Positions 1-6,313 of a stretch of DNA of 6,313 nt are shown here, piece after piece. The notes below the pieces were generated by a model. The model saw nothing but the letters and a program-made list of their open reading frames with translations, made no database searches and was not told the origin of the DNA. Origin of the DNA: DATLGD01 sp035540755 (lineage in GTDB: Bacteria > Actinomycetota > Actinomycetes > Mycobacteriales > SCTD01); assembly GCA_035540755.1 (NCBI GenBank), contig DATLGD010000201.1:1-6313 (forward strand), given 5' to 3'. A program made the translations under genes and the position numbers. Positions within the stretch are counted from its first letter, which is position 1. Each line of letters begins with the position of its first letter.

Positions 1-30
1 CTGACCCGCCCGCCGCCCCCGGGTGGGAGG
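1..30 (+). promoter_or_regulatory. Left edge with purine-rich site abutting the ispE ATG
   Basis: A TGA lies at 2-4 and could be the stop of an upstream gene; in many actinobacteria rsmA (ksgA) precedes ispE, but one visible base before the TGA cannot confirm this. GGGAGG at 25-30 looks like a Shine-Dalgarno sequence but touches the ATG at 31 with no spacer, which is too close for normal use. The ispE frame stays open to base 1, so a start further upstream is also possible. Confidence 0.3.
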
Positions 31-983
31 ATGGACGCTCCGCCCACACACCTCTGGAGACCCGCACTGCCACGGACCCGCTCTCGTGTCGTCGCCCGTG
101 CGCCCGCGAAGATCAACCTCCACCTGTCGGTCGGCCGCCTGCGCCGCGACGGCTTCCACGACCTCATCACCGTCTTCCACGCCGTCTCGCTCACCGACGA
201 GGTGACGGCGACGCCGTCCGACCGGCTCTCGATCGTGGTGGACGGCGACGACGCGGCGTCGGTGCCCGCCGACGCGACGAACCTGGCGTGGCGGGCGGCG
301 GCGCTGCTGGCCGACCACACCGGCCGCGCGCCCGGCGTCGCCCTGCGCATCCGCAAGTCGATCCCGGTCGCGGGGGGCTGCGCGGGTGGCTCCGCCGACG
401 CCGCGGCAGCGCTCGTCGCCTGCGACGCCCTGTGGGGAACCGGGATGACCCGGGAGGGCCTCGCCTCGCTCGCGGCGCGGCTCGGCAGCGACGTCCCGTT
501 CTCCCTGCACGGCGGGACGGCGATGGGCACCGGCCGCGGCGAGCGGCTCACCCCGGTGCTCGCGCGCGGCAGCTACGCCTGGGTGCTCGCCCTGGCCGAC
601 GGCGGGCTGTCGACGCCGGCCGTCTACGGCGAGCTCGACCGGCTGCGCGCCGGCGGCCGTGTCGCGGTGGCGGCCCAGCCGTCCGGGGTGCTCGCGGCGC
701 TGCGGTCCGGCGACGCCACGGGCCTCGGCCGCGCCCTGCACAACGACCTGCAGCCGGCCGCCCTCGCCCTGGCCCCGGGCCTGTCCGCCCTGCTCGAGGC
801 CGGTCGCGGCCTCGGTGCGCTGGGCTGCCTGGTCTCCGGCTCCGGCCCGACCGTGGCGCTGCTCGCCGAGAGCCCGTCCGCCGCCGACGACCTCGCCGCC
901 CGTCTCGCCGGGGGCGGACTGTGCCGGGCGGTGCGGCGGGCCGACGGCCCGGTGCACGGCGCCCGCGTGGTGGAGGCCGCCTG

Positions 984-984
<1 letters not shown>
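31..984 (+). CDS. ispE: 4-diphosphocytidyl-2-C-methyl-D-erythritol kinase (IspE)
   Basis: IspE phosphorylates the 2-hydroxyl of CDP-methylerythritol with ATP, a middle step of the cytosolic MEP pathway to isopentenyl diphosphate. The 317-residue product shows the GHMP-kinase pattern in order: APAKINLHL at 24-32 with Lys27, GFH at 41-43 with His43 (matching the substrate-contacting Lys10 and His26 of the E. coli enzyme), the glycine-rich ATP loop PVAGGCAGGSADAAAAL at 112-128, LGSDVPF with catalytic-type Asp154, and the C-terminal SGSGPT loop at 269-274. Length is near the usual 280-320. About 20 residues precede the conserved core, more than in most family members. ATG 31 is the only ordinary start before the core, but its ribosome site abuts it, so the true start may lie upstream. 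It overlaps the next gene by one base. Identity is firm; the exact N terminus is not. Confidence 0.95.
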
Positions 985-2736
<1,752 letters not shown>

Positions 2737-2738
<2 letters not shown>

Positions 2739-2822
2739 TCCCTGCAGCGGTTCCGCACCCCCACGAACCCGTCAGGAGCCCTCCCGACGGGTTTCCGCCG
2801 GCTCGAAACCGCCGCAGGGGCT
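2737..2822. terminator. Nested inverted repeats between convergent genes, probable two-way terminator
   Basis: An inner hairpin pairs AACCCGTC (2766-2773) with GACGGGTT (2786-2793), 8 of 8, and can extend past an A/C mismatch by GGA/TCC to a four-base loop. An outer pair, CCCTGCAGCGGTT (2740-2752) with AACCGCCGCAGGG (2807-2819), matches 12 of 13 and can extend to 2737 and 2822, reaching the ABC-F stop codon. A third, mutually exclusive hairpin pairs GGTTTC (2790-2795) with GAAACC (2805-2810). Only a short T run (2792-2794) follows the inner stem, as is common for actinobacterial terminators. The position between two converging stop codons supports termination on both strands. Confidence 0.6.
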
Positions 2823-2826
2823 CCGG

Positions 2827-3612
2827 TCACGCGGGATCGCCGGTGACGTCGTCCCACCCGGGCACGCGCCCGACGGTGCGGCCGCGCTCGCGGAGCAGCC
2901 GGGCCAGCACGACGCCGTCGCGCAGCGCCGCCCCTCCCGGGTCGTTGTTGGTGTAGACCAGCACGTCCTCGTCCTCGGTCCACGTCTCGCACAGCAGGTC
3001 GGCCCACCGGGCGAGCACGGCCTCGGAATACGGCCAGACGTCCGGCTCACCGCCGCCGGCGTGCAGGCGCAGGTAGCCCCACGACGCCGTGCGCCACAGC
3101 GGCGCGACCGGCGCGCTGCCGCGGTCGGCCCAGCACAGCGCGGCCCCGTGCCGGGTGAGGACGTCACGCAGCTCGGGCGCCCACCACGACGGGTGCCTCG
3201 GCTCGACCACGACTCGCGTGCCGGCCGGAAAGCAGGCGAGGGTCTCGTCGAGCCGCTCGACCTCGAGCTGCAGGTCCGGCGGCAGCTGCAGCAGCACCGG
3301 CCCGAGCTTGTCGCCGAGCCCGTCGGCGCGGTCCATCAGGCGGGCGACCGGCTCCTGCGGCTCGCGCAGGCGCTTGATGTGGCTGAGGAACCGCGAGGCC
3401 TTGACGGTGACGAGGTAGTCGGCCGGTGTGCGCTGGCGCCAGGCCTCGAACGTCTCGCGCTGCGGCAGCCGGTAGAAGGAGTTGTTCAGCTCGACGGTCT
3501 GCCAGCGGGCGGCGTGGTGCTCGAGCCACAGCCGCTGCGGCATGCCGGACGGGTAGAAGCGGCCACGCCAGTCGAGGTACTGCCAGCCGGACGTGCCGAC
3601 GAGGACGGGCAT
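2827..3612 (-). CDS. DUF72 (YecE-like) family protein
   Basis: The 261-residue product matches the DUF72 family, TIM-barrel proteins of no settled biochemical function. Landmarks in order: VGTSGWQYLDWRGRFYP (5-21), the strand-1 opening of the family; VELNNSFYRLP (40-50); VTVKASRFLSHIKRL (68-82); LGPVLLQLPP (103-112); VVVEPRHPSWW (134-144); YLRLHAGG (180-187), where many homologues have YLRLHG; and VYTNNDPGGAAL (219-230), where homologues usually read YFNN. Length is within the usual 230-300. There is no signal peptide or membrane segment, so it should be cytosolic. The ATG at 3612 begins just before the first conserved strand, so it is the likely start, although no clear ribosome site precedes it. 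It stands alone: convergent with the ABC-F gene and divergent from the DUF4383 gene. I see no convincing promoter of its own. The family call is strong; a function cannot be given. Confidence 0.88.
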   Translation of the reverse strand: MPVLVGTSGWQYLDWRGRFYPSGMPQRLWLEHHAARWQTVELNNSFYRLPQRETFEAWRQRTPADYLVTVKASRFLSHIKRLREPQEPVARLMDRADGLGDKLGPVLLQLPPDLQLEVERLDETLACFPAGTRVVVEPRHPSWWAPELRDVLTRHGAALCWADRGSAPVAPLWRTASWGYLRLHAGGGEPDVWPYSEAVLARWADLLCETWTEDEDVLVYTNNDPGGAALRDGVVLARLLRERGRTVGRVPGWDDVTGDPA

Positions 3613-3650
3613 GCGCTCGCACTACCCGGCGAGTGCCGGTGATCACATCG

Positions 3651-3675
3651 GGGTGATCCGCTTCGAACCGGGTAC
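3651..3675 (+). promoter_or_regulatory. Candidate SigB/SigF-type promoter for the DUF4383 gene
   Basis: GGGTAC at 3670-3675 matches the -10 of actinobacterial SigB/SigF stress sigma factors. GGGT at 3651-3654 fits the loose GNNT -35 with a 15-base spacer, inside the 14-16 reported for Streptomyces SigB. Transcription would begin near 3682, leaving about 34 bases before the ATG at 3716. The -35 is weakly specific, so the call rests mainly on the -10 and its position. Confidence 0.4.
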
Positions 3676-3702
3676 ACGGCGTCAGGCACGTCCACATCGA
3701 GC

Positions 3703-3708
3703 AGGAGG
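3703..3708 (+). promoter_or_regulatory. Strong ribosome binding site AGGAGG that fixes the DUF4383 start
   Basis: AGGAGG lies seven bases before ATG 3716. The frame is open upstream to an ATG at 3593, but that start would lie inside the divergent DUF72 gene, has no such site, and would put the sigma promoter inside the gene. The downstream ATG is therefore preferred. Confidence 0.8.
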
Positions 3709-3715
3709 CACCCGC

Positions 3716-4150
3716 ATGACGCACGGATCGCACGACACAGGTCGAGACACGGCCAGCACCCGGACGGTCAACCAGACCGTGGCGCTCGTCTTCGGCGCCA
3801 TCTACACCCTGGTGGGCCTGGCCGGCTTCTTCGTCAGCGAGACCTTTGCCGAGCAGACCGACAACAACCTGCTCGGCATCTTCCAGGTGAACAACCTGCA
3901 CAACATCGTCCACCTGCTCATCGGCGTGGCGCTGATCGCGGCCTCACGCCGGCTCGACACCGCGCGGGGCGCCAACCTCGCCATCGGCGCCACCTACCTG
4001 GTGCTGGGTGTCATCGGCTGGTTCATCCAGGACACGAACGCGAACATCATCGCGCTGAACGAGGCTGACCACCTGCTCCACCTGGCCTCCGGTGCGGTCC
4101 TGCTCGGCGTCGCGCTCGCCGCCGACAAGCGGAACCGCTCGCGCGTCTGA
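3716..4150 (+). CDS. DUF4383 family four-helix membrane protein
   Basis: This 144-residue protein begins with a polar, His/Thr-rich tail (1-20) and then has four predicted membrane helices at about 22-40, 61-78, 86-104 and 118-136, ending in a basic tail (KRNRSRV), which fits a cytoplasmic C terminus. It matches DUF4383, small membrane proteins common in actinobacteria and of unknown function. The two halves resemble each other: GAIYTLVGLAGFF (27-39) matches GATYLVLGVIGWF (91-103), and HNIVHLLIG (62-70) matches DHLLHLASG (118-126), so each half gives one glycine-patterned helix and one helix starting with a polar/His motif. His62, His66, His119 and His122 could in principle bind a metal or haem, but this is inference only. 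Expression may be stress-linked, given the SigB/SigF-like promoter upstream. It ends 12 bases from the convergent tetR stop. Confidence 0.82.
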   Translation: MTHGSHDTGRDTASTRTVNQTVALVFGAIYTLVGLAGFFVSETFAEQTDNNLLGIFQVNNLHNIVHLLIGVALIAASRRLDTARGANLAIGATYLVLGVIGWFIQDTNANIIALNEADHLLHLASGAVLLGVALAADKRNRSRV

Positions 4151-4162
4151 TCAGGCACGTCC

Positions 4163-4837
4163 TCAGCGGGAGCCGGCCCCCTCGGGGTCGGCTCCCGCTG
4201 TGCTGTCCCGGACCTTCAGGCGGGGTTCCGGGCTGAGCGCGGACAGCCCGTTCCAGGCCAGGTTCACCAGGTGCGCCGCGACGCCCTCCATGTCGAGGTC
4301 GCGGTCCAGCTCCCGGGCGTCCAGCCACCACTGACCGGTCAGCGCCACCATGCCGACGAGCGCCTGCGAGTACAGCGCCGCGAGCGTCGTCCGGAAGCCG
4401 CGGGCGGCGAACTCCCGGTCCAGGATGTGCTCGACCCGCTGCGCGACGTCGCTGATGATCGTGGAGAAGCCGGCCCCGTCGGGGGACGGCACGGGCGTCT
4501 CGCGGACGAGGATGCGGAAGCCGTCGCTCTCGTCCTCGATGTAGGTCAGCAGCGCCAGGGTCGCCTGCTCGAGCAGCACCCGCGGGTCCTCGCCGGTGAG
4601 CGCGGCCTCGAAGGACGTGATGAGCCGCTGCACCTCGCGGTCGACGACGACGGCGTACAGCCCCTCCTTGCCGCCGAAGTGCTCGTACACCACGGGCTTG
4701 GAGACACCCGCGCGCAGCGCGACCTCCTCGACGGCGGTGCCGTCGTAGCCGCGCTCGGCGAACAGCGCCTTGCCGACGTCGATCAGCTGCGCGCGCCGCT
4801 GGGCGCCGGTCATGCGCACGCGCGCGGGACTGCCCAT
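4163..4837 (-). CDS. TetR-family transcriptional regulator
   Basis: The 224-residue protein has a TetR-type N-terminal DNA-binding domain: RRAQLIDVGKALFAERGYDG (14-33), then the helix-turn-helix TAVEEVALRAGVSKPVVYEHF (34-54) and GGKEGLY (55-61). The rest (about 65-203) is a helical ligand and dimer domain of normal length with no signature that names the ligand. The start is uncertain: ATG 4837 (MGSPARVR) or ATG 4813 (Met9, MTGAQRR) both precede the conserved region and neither has a clear ribosome site. Its gene begins 23 bases after the desaturase stop, so the two are very likely co-transcribed. By analogy with TetR regulators of desaturases (for example DesT of Pseudomonas, which senses acyl-CoA saturation), it probably represses its own operon through the twin palindromes at 5918-5947. 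The last dozen codons, Gly/Ala-rich, double as a terminator hairpin. Confidence 0.92.
   Translation of the reverse strand: MGSPARVRMTGAQRRAQLIDVGKALFAERGYDGTAVEEVALRAGVSKPVVYEHFGGKEGLYAVVVDREVQRLITSFEAALTGEDPRVLLEQATLALLTYIEDESDGFRILVRETPVPSPDGAGFSTIISDVAQRVEHILDREFAARGFRTTLAALYSQALVGMVALTGQWWLDARELDRDLDMEGVAAHLVNLAWNGLSALSPEPRLKVRDSTAGADPEGAGSR
4164..4200. terminator. 17-bp stem-loop, terminator overlapping the tetR 3' end
   Basis: Bases 4164-4180 pair with 4184-4200 around a three-base CTC loop: 17 pairs, all Watson-Crick except one G-U in the plus-strand RNA (4176 with 4188; this becomes C-A on the minus strand). It starts 13 bases after the DUF4383 stop. There is no T run on either side. 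The whole structure except its outermost bases lies in the last twelve codons of tetR, so one element probably ends both convergent transcripts while also coding for the tail of TetR. Confidence 0.75.
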
Positions 4838-4860
4838 GCGAGCAGTGTCCCGCGCCGGCG
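4838..4860 (-). other. 23-base desaturase-tetR intergenic gap
   Basis: The gap is too short for an independent promoter plus leader and has no clear Shine-Dalgarno sequence or hairpin. This supports co-transcription of the two genes and suggests modest translation of tetR relative to the desaturase. Confidence 0.6.
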
Positions 4861-5886
4861 TCAGGAGGCGGCGACCCGCCGCGCGTCGAGGCGCTCCTTC
4901 TTGGGCCAGCGGACGTCGGTGGCCCAGCCGAGCTTCTCGAACCCGCGGATCAGCTCGGCGCTGGTGTCGATCTGCCAGCGGTCGACGCCGTGCCGGGCTG
5001 CGGTCGGGTCGGCGTGGTGCAGGTTGTGCCAGCTCTCGCCCATCGAGATGAAGGCGAGCGGCCACACGTTCGCGCTCTTGTCGCGGGTCTGGAAGGGGCG
5101 CTCCCCGAAGGCGTGGCAGATCGAGTTGATCGACCACGTGGCGTGGTGAAGCACCGCGACGCGCACCAGGGAAGCCCAGAAGAACGCGGTGGCCGCGCCG
5201 AACCAGAAGCTCTCGCCGACGGCCGCGGCCCACGCGCCGCCGATCAGCGGCGGCAGGCCCAGCGACAGCACGACCCAGAGCGGGAAGAGCTTGTTGACGC
5301 GGTCGACGTCCGCGTCGGCGAGCAGGTCGGGGGCGAAGCGCTTCTGGTCGGTCTGCTCGATGTCGAACAGCCAGCCGACGTGCGCGTGCCACAGGCCCTT
5401 GGTGAGCGCCCAGAAGCCGGTGCCGTAGCGCCAGGGGGAGTGCGGGTCGCCCTCGCGGTCGCTGTAGGCGTGGTGCCGGCGGTGGTCGGCCACCCAGCGG
5501 GTCACCGGGCCCTCGACCGCCATCGACCCGGCGACCGCCAGCGCGATGCGCAGCGGGCGCGTCGCCTTGAACGAGCCGTGGGTGAAGTAGCGGTGGAACC
5601 CGACCGTGATGCCGTGGCCGGTGACCGCGTACATGACCGTGCTGATGACGACGTCGCGCCACGACAGGCCGTCGCCCCACAGCACGAAGCCGGCCGCGAG
5701 GACAGCGAGCAGCGGCACGGCGATGAACAGCCCGAGCCCGACCTGCTCGGCGCGGGCCTTGAGCGAGGTGCCGGGCACCGCCTGCAGCGGGCGCGCCTCG
5801 TCGGGGACGAACTCGACCGTCGTGACGGGCGCGTCCGGGTCGCCGGCGTTGCCGGGCAGGCGGGGAGCGACGGGGGTCGTGGTCAT
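4861..5886 (-). CDS. Acyl-CoA delta-9-type fatty acid desaturase, membrane di-iron
   Basis: This 341-residue integral membrane enzyme should introduce a cis double bond, probably at delta-9, into acyl chains using oxygen and electrons from a separate reductase. All three histidine boxes are present: HRYFTH (98-103), HRRHH (135-139) and HNLHH (287-291). It also has NSICH (254-258), matching the Asn/His iron ligands of mammalian SCD1, and GDPHS (146-150) and HVGWL (169-173), which align with DPH and HVGWL in the acyl-CoA class. This set separates it from soluble acyl-ACP desaturases. Hydrophobic segments lie at about 49-70, 76-95, 200-222 and 225-247. The first 45 residues are polar and Pro-rich, likely cytosolic. 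ATG 5886 is supported by GGAGG (5891-5895 read on the minus strand) four bases away. No ferredoxin or reductase gene is adjacent. It leads an operon with tetR, under a promoter overlapped by palindromes. Chain length and regiospecificity are inferred from family. Confidence 0.94.
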   Translation of the reverse strand: MTTTPVAPRLPGNAGDPDAPVTTVEFVPDEARPLQAVPGTSLKARAEQVGLGLFIAVPLLAVLAAGFVLWGDGLSWRDVVISTVMYAVTGHGITVGFHRYFTHGSFKATRPLRIALAVAGSMAVEGPVTRWVADHRRHHAYSDREGDPHSPWRYGTGFWALTKGLWHAHVGWLFDIEQTDQKRFAPDLLADADVDRVNKLFPLWVVLSLGLPPLIGGAWAAAVGESFWFGAATAFFWASLVRVAVLHHATWSINSICHAFGERPFQTRDKSANVWPLAFISMGESWHNLHHADPTAARHGVDRWQIDTSAELIRGFEKLGWATDVRWPKKERLDARRVAAS

Positions 5887-5917
5887 GGGCCCTCCGAGAG
5901 GCAGGCACGGGCAGACC

Positions 5918-5947
5918 TACGGAACCGTAACCTACGCCTGCGTAGGT
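5918..5947. promoter_or_regulatory. Twin TACG-N4-CGTA palindromes, probable TetR operator
   Basis: Site 1 is TACGGAACCGTA (5918-5929). Site 2 is ACCTACGCCTGCGTAGGT (5930-5947), with 8-bp arms around a CT centre. Both share the core TACG-N4-CGTA, and the cores start exactly 15 bases apart (5918 and 5933). ACCTACG also occurs as a direct repeat at 5915 and 5930. This size, symmetry and pairing are typical of TetR operators that bind two dimers, as in QacR. Site 2 fills the promoter spacer and site 1 covers the -10, so binding should block the desaturase promoter. Binding by the adjacent TetR is inferred. Confidence 0.8.
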
Positions 5948-5952
5948 GTCCG
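5924..5952 (-). promoter_or_regulatory. Primary-sigma-type promoter of the desaturase-tetR operon
   Basis: Read on the minus strand, the -35 is CGGACA (5952-5947; it matches GACA of TTGACA), the spacer is exactly 17 bases (5946-5930), and the -10 is TACGGT (5929-5924), fitting TANNNT. Transcription would begin near 5917, giving a leader of about 30 bases with GGAGG before ATG 5886. An alternative -10, TAGGTT, lies a few bases upstream but lacks a good -35 at a normal distance. Confidence 0.6.
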
Positions 5953-5980
5953 TTCTGTCGGACCCGGCTGGGAGACTCCC
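5948..5980 (+). repeat. Two small inverted repeats in the leader of the HTH gene
   Basis: GTCCG-TTCTGT-CGGAC (5948-5963) and GGGAG-A-CTCCC (5970-5980) lie between the twin operator and the start at 6016. The second has a one-base centre and so is better as a protein-binding palindrome than as an RNA hairpin. No clear plus-strand -10/-35 pair is visible here, so the promoter of the rightward gene is not located. Confidence 0.35.
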
Positions 5981-6015
5981 GTCGAGGGTCGCCGAGCACG
6001 GAGAGGCGGCACCGC

Positions 6016-6313
6016 ATGGGCAGGCGGCTGACGGACGACGAGCGGAGGGACCTCGCGCAGCGGGCCCAGGCCCTCAAGTCGCAGGGGTGGTCCCGGAGCA
6101 GCATCCGGGCTGAGCTCGAGATCAGCGACAGCCTCCTGCGCGCGCTGCTGCACGGCACCCCTCGCGCCGGTCAGGGGGCCCGGGCCGCCGCCGTCGCGCT
6201 CCGCCGGCAGGGGCGGACCTACAGCGAGATCGGCTCCGAGCTGGGCGTCAGCCGGAGCACGCTCTCCGGCTGGCTCAAGGACGTGCCCCTCGACGGCGGC
6301 GGGGAGGCCGACC
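6016..6313 (+). CDS. Tandem helix-turn-helix protein, 3' end outside the window
   Basis: An open frame runs from ATG 6016 without a stop to the window end, giving 99 residues plus one base. GGAG/GAGAGG at 6000-6006 about nine bases upstream supports the start. It contains two similar helix-turn-helix units: residues 17-49 (ALKSQGWSRSSIRAELEIS onward) and 59-91 (ALRRQGRTYSEIGSELGVS, then RSTLSGWLKDVP). I count 14 of 33 aligned positions identical, at an offset of 42 residues. The second unit resembles the resolvase/Hin-type HTH of actinobacterial proteins with a GVSKSTLSxWLRDVPL pattern, whose later part is a separate domain of uncertain function; that part is not visible here. It is transcribed divergently from the desaturase and may be affected by the same operator. 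DNA binding is a good inference; its targets and the rest of the protein are unknown. Codon use is like the neighbours, with G/C third positions, so the frame looks real. Confidence 0.72.
   Translation, partial: MGRRLTDDERRDLAQRAQALKSQGWSRSSIRAELEISDSLLRALLHGTPRAGQGARAAAVALRRQGRTYSEIGSELGVSRSTLSGWLKDVPLDGGGEAD

Larger units (their letters stand above)
3613..3715. promoter_or_regulatory. Divergent control region between DUF72 and DUF4383 genes
   Basis: This 103-base gap must hold the starts of transcription for both neighbours. It contains a small hairpin CCGGC-GAGT-GCCGG (3626-3639), the perfect palindrome GTGATCAC (3639-3646), a direct repeat GGTGATC at 3638-3644 and 3652-3658 (14 bases from start to start), and the palindrome TTCGAA (3662-3667). 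The repeats could bind a regulator, but none is identified. No clear -10 faces left toward the DUF72 gene. Confidence 0.4.

Noticed and set aside
288..983. Long N-terminal extension of the ABC-F gene
   Set aside because: The frame is open but overlaps ispE in another frame, reads as Arg/Pro/Gly-rich low-complexity protein, and the conserved domain with its ribosome site begins at 984.
3593..3715. Upstream ATG extending the DUF4383 protein by 41 residues
   Set aside because: It would overlap the DUF72 start and the promoter region, and AGGAGG is ideally placed for ATG 3716.
4271..5149. 292-codon plus-strand frame antisense to tetR and the desaturase
   Set aside because: It spans the boundary of two well-supported genes on the other strand and shows no domain; typical of high-GC antisense frames.
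4838..5908. A continuous 581-codon minus-strand frame joining tetR to upstream sequence (a possible fusion)
   Set aside because: The upstream part is an out-of-frame reading of the desaturase, rich in Arg and Pro, while the desaturase frame has all histidine boxes.
5606..6031. 141-codon plus-strand frame crossing the desaturase promoter
   Set aside because: It runs antisense through the desaturase start, covers the operator, and has no domain.
5883..6158. Minus-strand frames antisense to the tandem-HTH gene
   Set aside because: They are Arg/Ser-rich with no recognisable domain, overlap the desaturase promoter, and compete with a frame that clearly encodes HTH units.

Overview
The window is a stretch of very GC-rich actinobacterial DNA. 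Codons strongly favour G or C in the third position, spacers are short, and it carries an ispE - ABC-F gene pair of a kind known from actinobacterial chromosomes. I cannot place it below the phylum. Everything looks like chromosomal backbone: I see no insertion sequence, phage gene, CRISPR array, tRNA or rRNA.

Layout, left to right. (1) 31-2738, plus strand: ispE (isoprenoid precursor synthesis) runs into an ABC-F ATPase of the Uup-like type, stop and start sharing one base, so they form a translationally coupled pair. (2) 2739-2826: an 88-base gap between convergent genes, filled with nested inverted repeats that probably stop transcription from both sides. (3) 2827-3612, minus strand: a DUF72 (YecE-like) protein. 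(4) 3613-3715: a divergent control region with a candidate SigB/SigF-type stress promoter facing right and a GTGATCAC palindrome. (5) 3716-4150, plus strand: a small four-helix membrane protein of the DUF4383 family with an internal two-fold repeat. It ends at a 17-bp hairpin lying inside the last codons of the convergent tetR. (6) 5886-4163, minus strand: an acyl-CoA delta-9-type fatty acid desaturase followed after 23 bases by a TetR-family regulator. (7) 5887-6015: a divergent control region holding two TACG-N4-CGTA palindromes exactly 15 bp apart, placed on the spacer and -10 of a good desaturase promoter. (8) 6016 to the end, plus strand: the start of a protein with two tandem helix-turn-helix units, cut by the window edge.

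The most coherent regulatory unit is the desaturase-TetR operon. The simplest reading is that the TetR protein binds the twin palindromes, represses its own operon, and tunes membrane lipid unsaturation in response to an acyl-CoA or similar ligand. The architecture is seen in the sequence; the ligand and the identity of the repressor that binds are inferred. I find no clearly novel multi-gene system. The items most worth a second look are the twin operator, the tandem-HTH gene facing it, the duplicated His-bearing motif in the DUF4383 protein, and the nested or gene-embedded terminator hairpins.
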